From positions 1 to 64,000 of the forward strand of contig CAVUPF010000009.1 in assembly GCA_963743285.1 (NCBI GenBank): DNA of 64,000 nucleotides, in the 5' to 3' direction. Shown here piece by piece: positions 7,542 to 14,904 of this stretch. The translations under genes were made by a program, and so were the position numbers. Numbering within the stretch: the first letter of the stretch is position 1; every line of letters starts with the position of its first letter. The notes under the pieces were generated by a model. It was not told where the DNA came from and searched no databases. It saw only the letters and a program-made list of their open reading frames with translations. This DNA comes from CAVUPF01 sp963743285 (GTDB lineage: Bacteria; Actinomycetota; Thermoleophilia; Solirubrobacterales; 70-9).

Positions 7542-9560
7542 TTAGTCAGCTCCGCCCGCCAGCGCCACGAAGTAATCGAGCGCTGCCGGATTGGCGAGGG
7601 AGTCGCGGCTGGCCGCCTGCTCGGCCGGAGTGCCCATCAGGATGCGCTTCACCGGCACCTCCAGCGCCTTGCCGCTCAGAGTGCGGGGAACCTCGGCGAT
7701 CTCGAGCACCTCATCGGGGACGTGGCGGGGTGAGCAGCGCTCGCGGATGCGGCTGGCGATCTCCCGGCGCAGTCCCGCATCGAGCTCGGCGCCCTCGCGC
7801 AGGACGACGAAGAGCGGCATCCAGCCCTCGGTGCCGGGGCGGGGGAGGTCGACGACCAGCGCGTCGACGATCTCCTCGAGGTCGAGCACGGCGCGGTAGA
7901 TCTCGCTCGTCCCCATGCGGATGCCGGAGCGGTTGATGGTCGAGTCCGAGCGTCCGTAGATGACGGCGGTGCCGCGCGAGGTGATTTCGATCCAGTCGCC
8001 GTGGCGCCAGACGCCGGGGTAGTGCTCGAAGTAGCTGGCCCGGTAGCGGCTGCCATCCCGATCGCCCCAGAAGAAGACCGGCATCGAGGGCATTGGCTCG
8101 GTGACGACCAGCTCGCCGACCTCGTCGATTACCGAATTGCCGTCCGCATCCCAGGCCTCGACCGCGGCGCCCAGCGCCCGTGCCTGTAGCTCGCCGCGGT
8201 AGACGGGGAGTAGGGCGACGCCGCCGACGAAGGCCGTGCAGAGGTCGGTGCCGCCGCTGGTCGAGAAGAGCCAGGTGTCGGCGCCGACCTGCTCATAGAC
8301 CCAGTCGAAGCCCTCCGGGGAGAGCGGCGAGCCGGTCGAGCCGACCGCACGGAGCCGGCTGAGGTCGCGGCCCGCGCCCGGCTTGACCTCTGCCTTCATG
8401 CAGGCAGAGATGTAGGAGGCGCTGGTGCCGAACATGGTGATTCCGGCCTGCTCGGCGAGATCCCAGAGCACGCCCATGTCGGGGTGGCCGGGGTTGCCGT
8501 CATAGAGGACGATCGCGGCGCGGGTCAGAAGCCCGGAGACGAGGAAGTTCCACATCATCCAGCCGGTCGTGGTGAACCAGAAGAGGCGGTCGCCGGGGTG
8601 GGAATCGACGTGGAGGTGGAGCTTCTTCAGGTGCTCGATCAGGATCCCCCCCTGGCCCTGGACGATCGCCTTCGGCAGGCCGGTGGTGCCGGAGGAGTAG
8701 AGGACCCAGAGCGGGTGGTCGAAGGGGACGCGCTCGAAACTCAGCTCGACCTCCCCGCCGCGGCTGAGCAGCCCGTCCCAGTGCATCGTGTTGGGCAGGG
8801 GAGAGAGGTCGGGCTCGGGGTCGAGATAGGGGAGGACGACGGTTTGCCGCAGGCTCGGCATCTCCGCCTGGAGGCGGGCGATCGTCTCGCGACGGTCGAA
8901 GTCCTTGCCGCCGTAGCGGTAGCCGTCGACCGCGATCAGCACCTTCGGCTCGATCTGGGCAAAGCGGTCGATGACGCTGGCCGGGCCGAAGTCGGGAGAG
9001 CAGCTCGACCAGATCGCGCCGATCGATGCGGTGGCGAGAAAGGCAACGATCGCCTCCGGGATGTTTGGCAGGTAGGCGACGACACGGTCGCCGCGCTCGA
9101 CCCCCAGCTCGCGCAGCCCGGCGGCGAGGGCCCCAGCCTGCACCCGCAGCTCGCCCCAGCTCAGCTCCGACAGCTCGCGCAGCTCGGAGGCGTGCAGGAT
9201 CGCCGTCTCGGCGTCGTCCTTGTCGGCGAAGACGTGCTCGGCGTAGTTGAGCTCAGCACCTGCGAACCACTTGGCCCCCGGCATCTGGCGGCTGTCGAGC
9301 ACCCGCTCGAAGCCGCCATCTGCCTGCACCTCGAAGAAGTCCCAGATTGACCCCCAGAATCCCTCTAGGTCATCCACCGACCACTGCCAAAGCTCCTCAT
9401 ACCCCGCGAAGCGCAGCTGTCGCTCGCTCTCAAGCCACCGCATGTATTCGGTCAGCCGCGCCCGCTCGATGAGCTCGGCCGGCGGCTCCCAGAGCAGCTT
9501 CCCTCTTCCCGCGTTGGCCGACGGCGACTCCACTTGGGGGATTATTGCCTCGGTGCGCAA
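7542..9560 (-). CDS. Acetoacetyl-CoA synthetase (acetoacetate-CoA ligase)
   Basis: A 672-residue ANL-superfamily acyl-CoA synthetase of normal family length. It has the acetoacetyl-CoA synthetase N-terminus (LLWEPP, WQWSVDDLEGFWGSIWDFF near residues 58-76), the P-loop YSSGTTGLPKAIV at 288-300, TGWMMWN, and a GRSDSTINRSGIRMGTSEIY hinge/C-terminal region with the late catalytic Lys in LSGKALEVPVK. It converts acetoacetate, ATP and CoA to acetoacetyl-CoA. Convergent with the carboxyltransferase gene, it probably salvages the acetoacetate from the neighbouring lyase. Confidence 0.93.
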   Translation of the reverse strand: MRTEAIIPQVESPSANAGRGKLLWEPPAELIERARLTEYMRWLESERQLRFAGYEELWQWSVDDLEGFWGSIWDFFEVQADGGFERVLDSRQMPGAKWFAGAELNYAEHVFADKDDAETAILHASELRELSELSWGELRVQAGALAAGLRELGVERGDRVVAYLPNIPEAIVAFLATASIGAIWSSCSPDFGPASVIDRFAQIEPKVLIAVDGYRYGGKDFDRRETIARLQAEMPSLRQTVVLPYLDPEPDLSPLPNTMHWDGLLSRGGEVELSFERVPFDHPLWVLYSSGTTGLPKAIVQGQGGILIEHLKKLHLHVDSHPGDRLFWFTTTGWMMWNFLVSGLLTRAAIVLYDGNPGHPDMGVLWDLAEQAGITMFGTSASYISACMKAEVKPGAGRDLSRLRAVGSTGSPLSPEGFDWVYEQVGADTWLFSTSGGTDLCTAFVGGVALLPVYRGELQARALGAAVEAWDADGNSVIDEVGELVVTEPMPSMPVFFWGDRDGSRYRASYFEHYPGVWRHGDWIEITSRGTAVIYGRSDSTINRSGIRMGTSEIYRAVLDLEEIVDALVVDLPRPGTEGWMPLFVVLREGAELDAGLRREIASRIRERCSPRHVPDEVLEIAEVPRTLSGKALEVPVKRILMGTPAEQAASRDSLANPAALDYFVALAGGAD

Positions 9561-9773
9561 TCAGCGCTTGGGGCCGACATGGCGATCCATGATCGCCACC
9601 GCACCACCCGCCTGCACTTCCGCGGCTCCGGTCGGTCCCGACCCGGGGCCGGTGCCCCTGATCCAGTTTCGGACGGTAGTTCGCGAAATTCCTGTCGACC
9701 GCGAGATCGTAGGGATGTCTAGCCTTTGGTCAGAGAGCTGCAGGACCTTTTCGACCTCGGCTGGATGCCTCAA
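9561..9773 (-). CDS. Small tRNA-linked helix-turn-helix protein, probably a truncated LAGLIDADG-family relative
   Basis: The TTG at 9773 gives about 70 residues starting RHPAEVEKVLQLSDQ; the open frame continues upstream into tRNA-Leu, which I take as fortuitous. The core DIPTISRSTGISRTTVRNW is a homeodomain-like HTH of the resolvase type. The same architecture begins the larger gene at 62964-63754, where the HTH is followed by a zinc ribbon and two LAGLIDADG motifs, and that gene also sits straight behind a tRNA-Leu. Here the sequence stops soon after the HTH, so this is either a minimal member or a decayed N-terminal relic. Its stop abuts the acetoacetyl-CoA synthetase start. Confidence 0.5.
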   Translation of the reverse strand: MRHPAEVEKVLQLSDQRLDIPTISRSTGISRTTVRNWIRGTGPGSGPTGAAEVQAGGAVAIMDRHVGPKR

Positions 9774-9791
9774 CGTTGAACCTCGGCTGAT

Positions 9792-9874
9792 GCGGCGGGT
9801 GGGATTCGAACCCACATGTCCCGAAGGACAGCGCCTTTTGAGAGCGCCCTGTCAACCAGTTGCAGCACCGCCGC
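9792..9874 (-). tRNA. tRNA-Leu (anticodon CAA)
   Basis: An 83-nt class II tRNA on the minus strand. A 7-bp acceptor (GCGGCGG with CCGCCGC), D-arm, 5-bp anticodon stem around loop CTCAAAA, long variable arm (TGTCC-TTC-GGGACA) and T-arm GTGGG-TTCGAAT-CCCAC all fold. The anticodon CAA reads UUG. No CCA is encoded. The small HTH ORF lies directly 3' of it. Confidence 0.93.
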
Positions 9875-9989
9875 GAATTCAGTCATCCTAGGCCCAACGC
9901 TATGCCGCCAGCCGGTCGCGAACGGCCCAGGTCAGACCATTCGCGGTCAGATCCCATTCATCTGGCACAGGCTTTTACGAACAAAGGCC

Positions 9990-10520
9990 TCACGCGAGCT
10001 GCGTGGCGCCGTCATCCGGTGAGGCGCCGGCGCCATAGTCCTCGCCGGAGCCGATCGGGCGTTCCTCCTCGACATTCCATCCCTGGTTGAAGCCGTACAG
10101 CGAGGCCGCGATCAGGATGATCTGCAGCAAGGCGAGGATCACGACCAGTGTCCCGATCACCGTGACCGGGATGGCGGTGTGGGCGAAGCCGGCCTTGTCG
10201 CGGGCGAACCAGCTGTTGGCGCCGACCGCGCAGAAGATGGCGAGGATCATCGAGAGCGCCGCCGCGACGGGAAGGGTGCCGCGGCTCCAGCGGGTCACCC
10301 GGTAGGCGAAGAAGACGTAGAGAAGCGCGTAGATCAGGCAGATGATTCCCATGCCGCTGCCTCCGCTGAGCACCGAGAAGCCAGTGATCGTCACCAGTGC
10401 CGCGATCGCCGCCGTGGCGACCAAGAGGAGGACGATCACGAACTTGGCCGTGACAGACTCGGCTTTCTCCCGATTTGGCCGCCACAGCTCATAACCCGGC
10501 CTTACCTCTCCTATTGCCAC
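9990..10520 (-). CDS. Four-helix integral membrane protein of unknown function
   Basis: From the GTG at 10520 the product is about 176 residues with four hydrophobic segments (around residues 25-45, 58-78, 85-105, 125-150) and a polar, acidic C-terminus ending in GEDYGAGASPDDGATQLA. The open frame runs further upstream, but that part is antisense to tRNA-Leu(TAG) and translates to the usual tRNA-antisense peptide, so it is rejected. I do not recognise a family. It lies between two tRNA genes with no apparent operon partner. Confidence 0.6.
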   Translation of the reverse strand: MAIGEVRPGYELWRPNREKAESVTAKFVIVLLLVATAAIAALVTITGFSVLSGGSGMGIICLIYALLYVFFAYRVTRWSRGTLPVAAALSMILAIFCAVGANSWFARDKAGFAHTAIPVTVIGTLVVILALLQIILIAASLYGFNQGWNVEEERPIGSGEDYGAGASPDDGATQLA

Positions 10521-10590
10521 GAGACGATCATAGAATCTATGCGCGACAGCGCGGCATTGGTCGCGCGTTAAGCCCTCTCGGGGCAGCCAC

Positions 10591-10674
10591 GCGGGCGTGG
10601 CGGAATTTGGCAGACGCGCCAGGTTTAGGTCCTGGTGGGCTTCGGCCCGTGGGGGTTCAAGTCCCTCCGCCCGC
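10591..10674 (+). tRNA. tRNA-Leu (anticodon TAG)
   Basis: An 84-nt class II tRNA. Acceptor GCGGGCG pairs with CGCCCGC; the anticodon stem CCAGG/CCTGG encloses TTTAGGT, giving anticodon TAG (reads CUA). A variable arm TGGGC-TTC-GGCCCG and T-arm around TTCAAGT are present. No encoded CCA; the discriminator is A. Confidence 0.94.
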
Positions 10675-10712
10675 ACTCAATGAGGTCGGCGACCGTTACG
10701 ATGCGGTGCCTT

Positions 10713-10785
10713 GGGGCAGTGGCCAAATTGGCTAAGGCACCGGTCTCCAAAACCGGGGATTCCAGGTTCGAGTCCTGGCTGCCCC
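10713..10785 (+). tRNA. tRNA-Trp (anticodon CCA), integration target
   Basis: A 73-nt tRNA with acceptor GGGGCAG/CTGCCCC, anticodon stem CCGGT/ACCGG and loop CTCCAAA, giving anticodon CCA. Its 3' half from 10739 onward is repeated at 12902 and at 16724, the pattern left when elements integrate in a tRNA and restore its 3' end. It is the only complete copy, so it should be the functional tRNA-Trp gene of this locus. Confidence 0.94.
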
Positions 10786-10790
10786 GTCTC
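10739..10790 (+). repeat. Attachment-site repeat copy 1 (within tRNA-Trp)
   Basis: 52 bases covering the anticodon arm to the 3' end of tRNA-Trp and five bases beyond are identical to 12902-12953; after one mismatch the match goes on for 11 more bases (GGCGTTTGGCT). This is the presumed left junction (attL). Confidence 0.85.
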
Positions 10791-10811
10791 GGGCGTTTGG
10801 CTTGAGGAGTG

Positions 10812-10838
10812 GCAATCCCGCTCTGTGAGCGGGATTGC
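10812..10838 (+). terminator. Hairpin after tRNA-Trp, probable terminator
   Basis: A perfect 12-bp inverted repeat (GCAATCCCGCTC / GAGCGGGATTGC) with a 3-base loop TGT lies 26 bp after the tRNA. There is no U-tract. A mutated version with two arm mismatches sits at 16797-16823 after the third att copy. Confidence 0.6.
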
Positions 10839-10915
10839 GGGCCTCTAAGCGGATCTCGGCCCGTAGGTCAACTCAGGGCTATCTAGGCCAGCATAAGCCC
10901 CTTTTTGACCCCCTT

Positions 10916-10938
10916 CGTTCCCTAGCCGTTCCCTAGAG
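10916..10938 (+). repeat. Tandem CGTTCCCTAG motif, copy 1
   Basis: Two CGTTCCCTAG units spaced by 2 bases, the second followed by AG, lie 131 bp past the tRNA-Trp. The same double motif recurs at 12827-12850 and 16642-16665 near the right junctions, so it is element-associated. Candidates are recombinase arm sites or accessory-factor sites. Confidence 0.6.
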
Positions 10939-11209
10939 CGCGTGATTTAGCGGGTGCGATTCCGGCTCGTTGGCACCCTCACTGGACTGAGCGCTGGCTG
11001 TAGCAGACGGCGCCGGAGGCGAGTCCGCAAGCCTCGGACAATGTGCCGGTGCTCCGTAGCTGACAGGTCGCTTGAAAGCGTACCCAGCGTCCAGGGTGTC
11101 CCCATCCACTCCTCCACTGCGTCTTGTCGTCGATGGCCCGCTTTCGCCTCTAGTTTCGTTCGCTGGCCGATCTGCGGATCTGGGAGCTGGCAACCGGCTT
11201 TGGAATCGG

Positions 11210-11238
11210 CTGACAATCCGATCCAAGATGTGTATCGT
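11210..11238 (+). promoter_or_regulatory. Promoter of the element A cassette
   Basis: CTGACA (11210-11215), a 17-base spacer and TATCGT (11233-11238) precede the ATG at 11250 by 11 bases, giving a leader of only a few bases. This fits the leaderless style also seen for abiEi and vapB in this window. Confidence 0.5.
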
Positions 11239-11249
11239 CTCATATCGAG

Positions 11250-11831
11250 ATGTCAGACATCGCAGAAATAGGAAGCACCGATGCGCTTTTCTCCGCCCTG
11301 GGCGAGCAGCTTGCCACGGTCGGTGAGCGCTACGAGCTGGTCATAATTGGCGGCTCGGGTCTACTCGCCCTCGGACTGATCGAGCGCTCGACCCGCGACG
11401 TCGACGTTGTCGCCCTGCGCTCCGGCGAGCGCCTCGACAAGGCTGAGCCGATGCCCGCGGCGCTCCAGATCGCCCGCGACCGCGTCGCTCGCGATTTCTC
11501 TCTGCCCAACAGTTGGCTCAACCCAGGCCCCACCGAACTGCTCGATCTCGGTCTGCCGGATGGCTTCATCGAGCGTCTCAAGCGGCGCGACTACGGCGCT
11601 GGCCTGAGCGTCTATCTCGCCTCCCGATATGACCAGATCCACTTCAAGCTCTATGCCCTGGTCGACCTCGGTCCCGGCAAGCACGAGCAGGACCTGCGAG
11701 CACTGGATCCGACCGATGCCGAGCTCCTCGCCGCGGCCCGCTGGACCCGCACCCAGGATCCCTCCGAGGGCTATCTGCAGATGCTTGACCATACGCTCAC
11801 CTACCTGGAGGTCGACCATGCAGATCTCTGA
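11250..11831 (+). CDS. Nucleotidyltransferase-like protein (DUF6036/AbiEii-type fold), putative toxin component
   Basis: A 193-residue protein with the minimal nucleotidyltransferase signature: GGSGLLALGL at residues 34-43 followed by STRDVDVVA with the two acidic residues D50 and D52. The rest resembles DUF6036-like nucleotidyltransferase-fold proteins found next to DNA-binding partners. Its 3' end overlaps the next gene by 14 bp, so the two are co-translated. The order and the fold recall type IV/MenAT-like toxin-antitoxin modules, but neither activity nor target can be deduced here. It is the first gene of element A, with its own promoter. Confidence 0.65.
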   Translation: MSDIAEIGSTDALFSALGEQLATVGERYELVIIGGSGLLALGLIERSTRDVDVVALRSGERLDKAEPMPAALQIARDRVARDFSLPNSWLNPGPTELLDLGLPDGFIERLKRRDYGAGLSVYLASRYDQIHFKLYALVDLGPGKHEQDLRALDPTDAELLAAARWTRTQDPSEGYLQMLDHTLTYLEVDHADL

Positions 11832-12807
11832 ACTTAGAGACGAGCTGGGACACCGCCTCGCCGACTTCCTCTGGAGCCAGTGGGGGCAGATGGGAGTGCT
11901 GGGCGGTCCGGAGCGCCGGGACCACTGGGCGGCCGACCCCGAGGCCCTCCTGCTACTGAGCTTCGAGGTGGGTCGTGGGGAACCGCGCCTCTTCGACGAG
12001 ATCCTCGATTGGCTCGCCGTAAACGAGAGGCTGTTCAGCGTCCAGCGCCTGCGGAACCTGGTTCGGGACGAGGCCGACCAGGCCCTGGTCGAGGCCGTCC
12101 TCGGTTGGCTCGGCCAGCGCCGCCGACGCGCGCGCCTCGAGGCCAAGGCGGGTCTGGGGGGGAGGCTCGATCAGCCTGAGCCCTTCTTCCGTGACTCGCA
12201 GTTGCCCGTCGGCAATCCGGATCCGGCCTTTCGCGCCCAGGGCTTTCTGAAGGCCGCCTCCGAGCCGTCACGGAATTCCCAGCATCCCGATCTCGATCTG
12301 CCGATCAATTTCGCCTTTCGCCTCCGGGCTTTGCTCGGGATCGGCGTCCGCGCCGAGGTCGTCCGCGTCCTGCTCAGCGCCCAAGCACCCCGAGTCAATG
12401 TCCAGGTGATCGCCGCCTCGACGGCCTACACGAAGCGAAACGTCCAGGAGGCGCTCAACTCGCTTCGATCCGCCGGTGTCGTCAGCTCGTCTGAGATCGG
12501 CAACGAACAGCGCTTCGCTGCCCCCCAGGATCACTGGCTCGGCTTCCTGGAGCTCAGAGAACTTCCGAGGCACGAGGATTGGCCGCAGCTCTTCGCCGCC
12601 TACCGCCTGCTCCTGCGCTGGCTCGCCGACCCTGCAAACGAAGAGCTGTCCGACTACATGCTCGCCAGTGAGGCACGCCGGGTCCTCGAAGCGGCCGGCG
12701 AAGACCTCCGCTTCGCCGGCGTTCCGGTCAACCTCGGTGGTCCCGCGGGCGCCGAGTACTGGCCTCACTTCGTCTCTTCGGTCCGCGATGTGGCGCCGGC
12801 GCAGTAG
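11818..12807 (+). CDS. Winged-helix DNA-binding partner of the nucleotidyltransferase
   Basis: A 329-residue protein from ATG 11818. No hydrophobic segment is seen. A winged-helix domain is likely at about residues 165-235: FRLRALLGIGVRAEVVRVLL, then ASTAYTKRNVQEALNSLRSAG as recognition helix and GVVSSSEIGNEQRFAAP as wing. The N-terminal 150 residues are rich in Glu, Arg and Leu with no recognisable motif; the C-terminus is helical. Overlap with the nucleotidyltransferase gene points to a functional pair in which this protein could be the repressor or antitoxin. The family is not named with confidence. Confidence 0.6.
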   Translation: MQISELRDELGHRLADFLWSQWGQMGVLGGPERRDHWAADPEALLLLSFEVGRGEPRLFDEILDWLAVNERLFSVQRLRNLVRDEADQALVEAVLGWLGQRRRRARLEAKAGLGGRLDQPEPFFRDSQLPVGNPDPAFRAQGFLKAASEPSRNSQHPDLDLPINFAFRLRALLGIGVRAEVVRVLLSAQAPRVNVQVIAASTAYTKRNVQEALNSLRSAGVVSSSEIGNEQRFAAPQDHWLGFLELRELPRHEDWPQLFAAYRLLLRWLADPANEELSDYMLASEARRVLEAAGEDLRFAGVPVNLGGPAGAEYWPHFVSSVRDVAPAQ

Positions 12808-12826
12808 CGGATTTCCGAGCGAGTTT

Positions 12827-12850
12827 CGTTCCCTATTACGTTCCCTAGAG
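12827..12850 (+). repeat. Tandem CGTTCCCTA motif, copy 2
   Basis: Two CGTTCCCTA units spaced by 3 bases, ending with GAG, 51 bp before att copy 2 and 20 bp after the winged-helix gene. Preceded by GTTT as in copy 3. Confidence 0.6.
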
Positions 12851-12901
12851 AGTCTGAAGGCTTCATATTCGGCTTGCTAGAGCGCCAAATTTGACCAAGC
12901 A

Positions 12902-12953
12902 ACCGGTCTCCAAAACCGGGGATTCCAGGTTCGAGTCCTGGCTGCCCCGTCTC
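12902..12953 (+). repeat. Attachment-site repeat copy 2 (partial tRNA-Trp, internal junction)
   Basis: Identical to 10739-10790. The 5' half of the tRNA is absent, replaced by an unrelated AT-richer sequence, so it is not a tRNA gene. It separates two cargo segments and is the expected junction of two tandemly integrated elements. Confidence 0.85.
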
Positions 12954-12967
12954 CGGCGTTTGGCTCT

Positions 12968-13675
12968 CTAGTGCACCGTCTCTAAAACGGCTTTACACCG
13001 CCCGACCTTCTCGAGAATCGAGTCGATCGAAGCGGTCCACACAAACGGCTTGGGGTCGTCGTTGTGGGCCTTGAGGTAGTCCTCGATCGCGGCGATCAGG
13101 TCGGGAACGCTGTAGAAGACACCACGGCGGATCGCCTTGTCGGTGAGCTCTCTGAACCAGCGCTCGATGAGGTTTAGCCACGAGCTCGAGGTCGGGGTGA
13201 AGTGCAGGTGAAAACGCGGGTGGCGCTGCAACCAGGCGTCCACGTTGGCGTGCATGTGGGTGGCGTAGTTGTCGAGGATCAGGTGCAGCTCCAGCTCTAC
13301 GGGCTCCAGGTGATTGAAGAGATCCAGGCCGAGGCGCCTCAGGAAATCACCCTCGATGTCGAGGCGCTCACGGAACATCGCGTAGCCGTCTTCATCGGAA
13401 TAGACGGCGTGGAGAACCTCGTGCAGGACGATTAGCGCGTGCTCATACGTGGCCTCCTGGGCCTCAGCGTCGGGACCGATCCGCGGAGGCTCCAGCGCTA
13501 CTGCCATTTTTTCGACGTAGCTTCGCTCGCCGGCCGCGGCCCAGCGGATCCGTAGGCCAGGGGCACGGCTGCAGGCAAACTGCTCGAGCAGCTCTCGGTG
13601 GGCTTCGGAGCCGACCCACTCGCCGTCCTCCTTGGCTTTCTCCCGGAGAAGGCTAATGAGTGTGTCCATCTGCAC
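12968..13675 (-). pseudogene. IS630-type transposase C-terminal fragment joined to an unknown N-terminus
   Basis: The C-terminal 108 residues (12968 to about 13297) are the end of an IS630/DDE transposase: LHLILDNYATH, HFTPTSSSWLNLIERWF and RRGVF..PDLIAAIEDYL. The first acidic catalytic region is missing. In frame before it are about 127 residues of different origin, including IVLHEVLHAVYSDE, which contains an HExxH-like HEVLH metal-binding pattern. The composite may be translated but cannot be a working transposase. It occupies the left end of element B and probably deleted whatever was there. Confidence 0.7.
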
Positions 13676-13843
13676 GTCCTACGATCGTACGCTTGTCGTA
13701 AGAGGAACTGCCCGCCAGATCGGGCAAGAGCTGAGTCCTCGTGAGGCGATCCAGGAACCGGCCACCGGCGGCGGTCCGACATCCTGCCGGTTCAGGGCCT
13801 TCTTTACTCGATCTGCCGCCGCTTGCACGGCGATTATCGCACC

Positions 13844-14815
13844 ATGAGCACTGAGAACTCGATGCCTGGCGGGGAGGCTGACGCAGCGCCCCCGATCCTC
13901 ACCGAGGTGATCGACTACCTGCTGGTCACCGCAGACTCTCATGCTGGCCCGACGCCGGCGGGCTTCGGGGGCTCGGTCTCCCTGCCAGCCGAGATCCGCA
14001 TCGAACGGCTCGAACATGTGCTCGCCGAGCGGTTGCTCGACGCCGCCGAGCCGCGCGGTGAGGACTGGGAGGCGACGCGTCAGTTCCACGCGGTTCACGC
14101 CTATGTCCGGCGGGTCTGGAGCGAGGCCGACGGCCCGGGTCCCGAGGCCCTCTACCAATGGGACCATGAAGGCCGCCTCTACCCGTGCCTACAGCTCTCG
14201 CGGCTGGTCCGCGACAACGCCACCGGAACCGAGTTCGCCGTTCGAAGGCTTCTCTGTTCCGACGGTAGCGAGCGCCTCGTTCCCTTCGCCGGCTACGAGA
14301 GCCATGTCGCCTACCGGTTGCATCCCGAGGAGCGCGGCTGGCTCGACGTCGAGGAGGCAGGCGACCTCGCGCATCTCCTCGATTGCTTCTGGGGTTGCGG
14401 GCCGCTGCCAAAACGGGTCGGCCGAGCGCTGCGGCGAGTCGATCTCGTCACCCGCGAGCGCTACCTCGAGGACGCGCTTCCGATCGCGGTTGGCGCCGCC
14501 GAGTCGCTGTTGAAGATCGGCCGCGACTCGCTAATGGCCCAGTTTGCGCGCCGCGTCTCGGAGCTCGCTGCGGAGTTCGAGCTGGAGCTGAGCGAGTCGG
14601 TCTGCCGGGAGCTCTATGAGGACCGCTCGGCGCTGGTCCACGGGGCCGGGGTCGATCTCTCCGCCCCACAAGATCTCGATCGATTCGGGCGCAGCTTCGT
14701 TGCCCTGCAGGAAGCGCTGCGACGCACGATGAGGAGGGCGATCGAGGATCGCACCTTTGCCGCGATCTTCGAGGACGATGAGCGGATTGAGGCGCGCTGG
14801 CCGGTGCGCGGCTAG
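13844..14815 (+). CDS. HEPN-like domain protein (RX4H motif), possible defence RNase
   Basis: 323 residues from ATG 13844; an upstream ATG at 13823 is possible. The N-terminal 190 residues show no known domain. The C-terminal half is all-helical and contains YEDRSALVHGA with R261 and H266, the R-X4-H pattern of HEPN ribonucleases, in the context seen in ApeA-like HEPN proteins. Located in element B ahead of the AbiE pair but with its own upstream region. HEPN proteins of such islands are often abortive-infection effectors; that role here is inference, and the motif alone does not prove catalysis. Confidence 0.55.
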   Translation: MSTENSMPGGEADAAPPILTEVIDYLLVTADSHAGPTPAGFGGSVSLPAEIRIERLEHVLAERLLDAAEPRGEDWEATRQFHAVHAYVRRVWSEADGPGPEALYQWDHEGRLYPCLQLSRLVRDNATGTEFAVRRLLCSDGSERLVPFAGYESHVAYRLHPEERGWLDVEEAGDLAHLLDCFWGCGPLPKRVGRALRRVDLVTRERYLEDALPIAVGAAESLLKIGRDSLMAQFARRVSELAAEFELELSESVCRELYEDRSALVHGAGVDLSAPQDLDRFGRSFVALQEALRRTMRRAIEDRTFAAIFEDDERIEARWPVRG

Positions 14816-14848
14816 CGAGCGGGGCCGTGCGCGGCAGAGGTTACCGTT

Positions 14849-14898
14849 AAGTTTTATGACAAAAAAACTTGACAGATAGCCTGGCGGCCAGCTACCCT
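14849..14898 (+). promoter_or_regulatory. Leaderless promoter with overlapping inverted repeat upstream of abiEi
   Basis: TTGACA at 14869-14874, an 18-base spacer and TACCCT at 14893-14898 end only 6 bases before the ATG at 14905, so the transcript should start at or next to the A of the start codon. An inverted repeat AAGTTTT (14849-14855) / AAAACTT (14864-14870) overlaps the -35 element in an unusually AT-rich patch. Such a repeat is a good candidate for autorepression by the AbiEi-type antitoxin. Confidence 0.65.
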
Positions 14899-14904
14899 CT
14901 GGCC

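Larger units (their letters stand above)
10791..12901. mobile_element. Putative integrated element A at tRNA-Trp, no integrase
   Basis: The segment lies between att copies 1 and 2. It holds about 410 bp without a gene on the left (hairpin, GTTCCCTA repeat, promoter), then a two-gene cassette of a nucleotidyltransferase-like and a winged-helix protein, then a second GTTCCCTA repeat 52 bp before the right junction. No recombinase gene is visible in any frame, so mobility would depend on an enzyme supplied elsewhere, or the element is stranded. Element boundaries follow from the repeats; mobility is inference. Confidence 0.65.

Noticed and set aside
10521..10676. N-terminal extension of the membrane-protein frame
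   Set aside because: Antisense to tRNA-Leu(TAG); such frames begin with the standard tRNA-antisense peptide.
12880..12953. Second and third tRNA-Trp genes (here and at 16700-16771)
   Set aside because: Only the anticodon arm, T-arm and 3' acceptor strand are present; the 5' acceptor and D-arm are missing, so these are att remnants.
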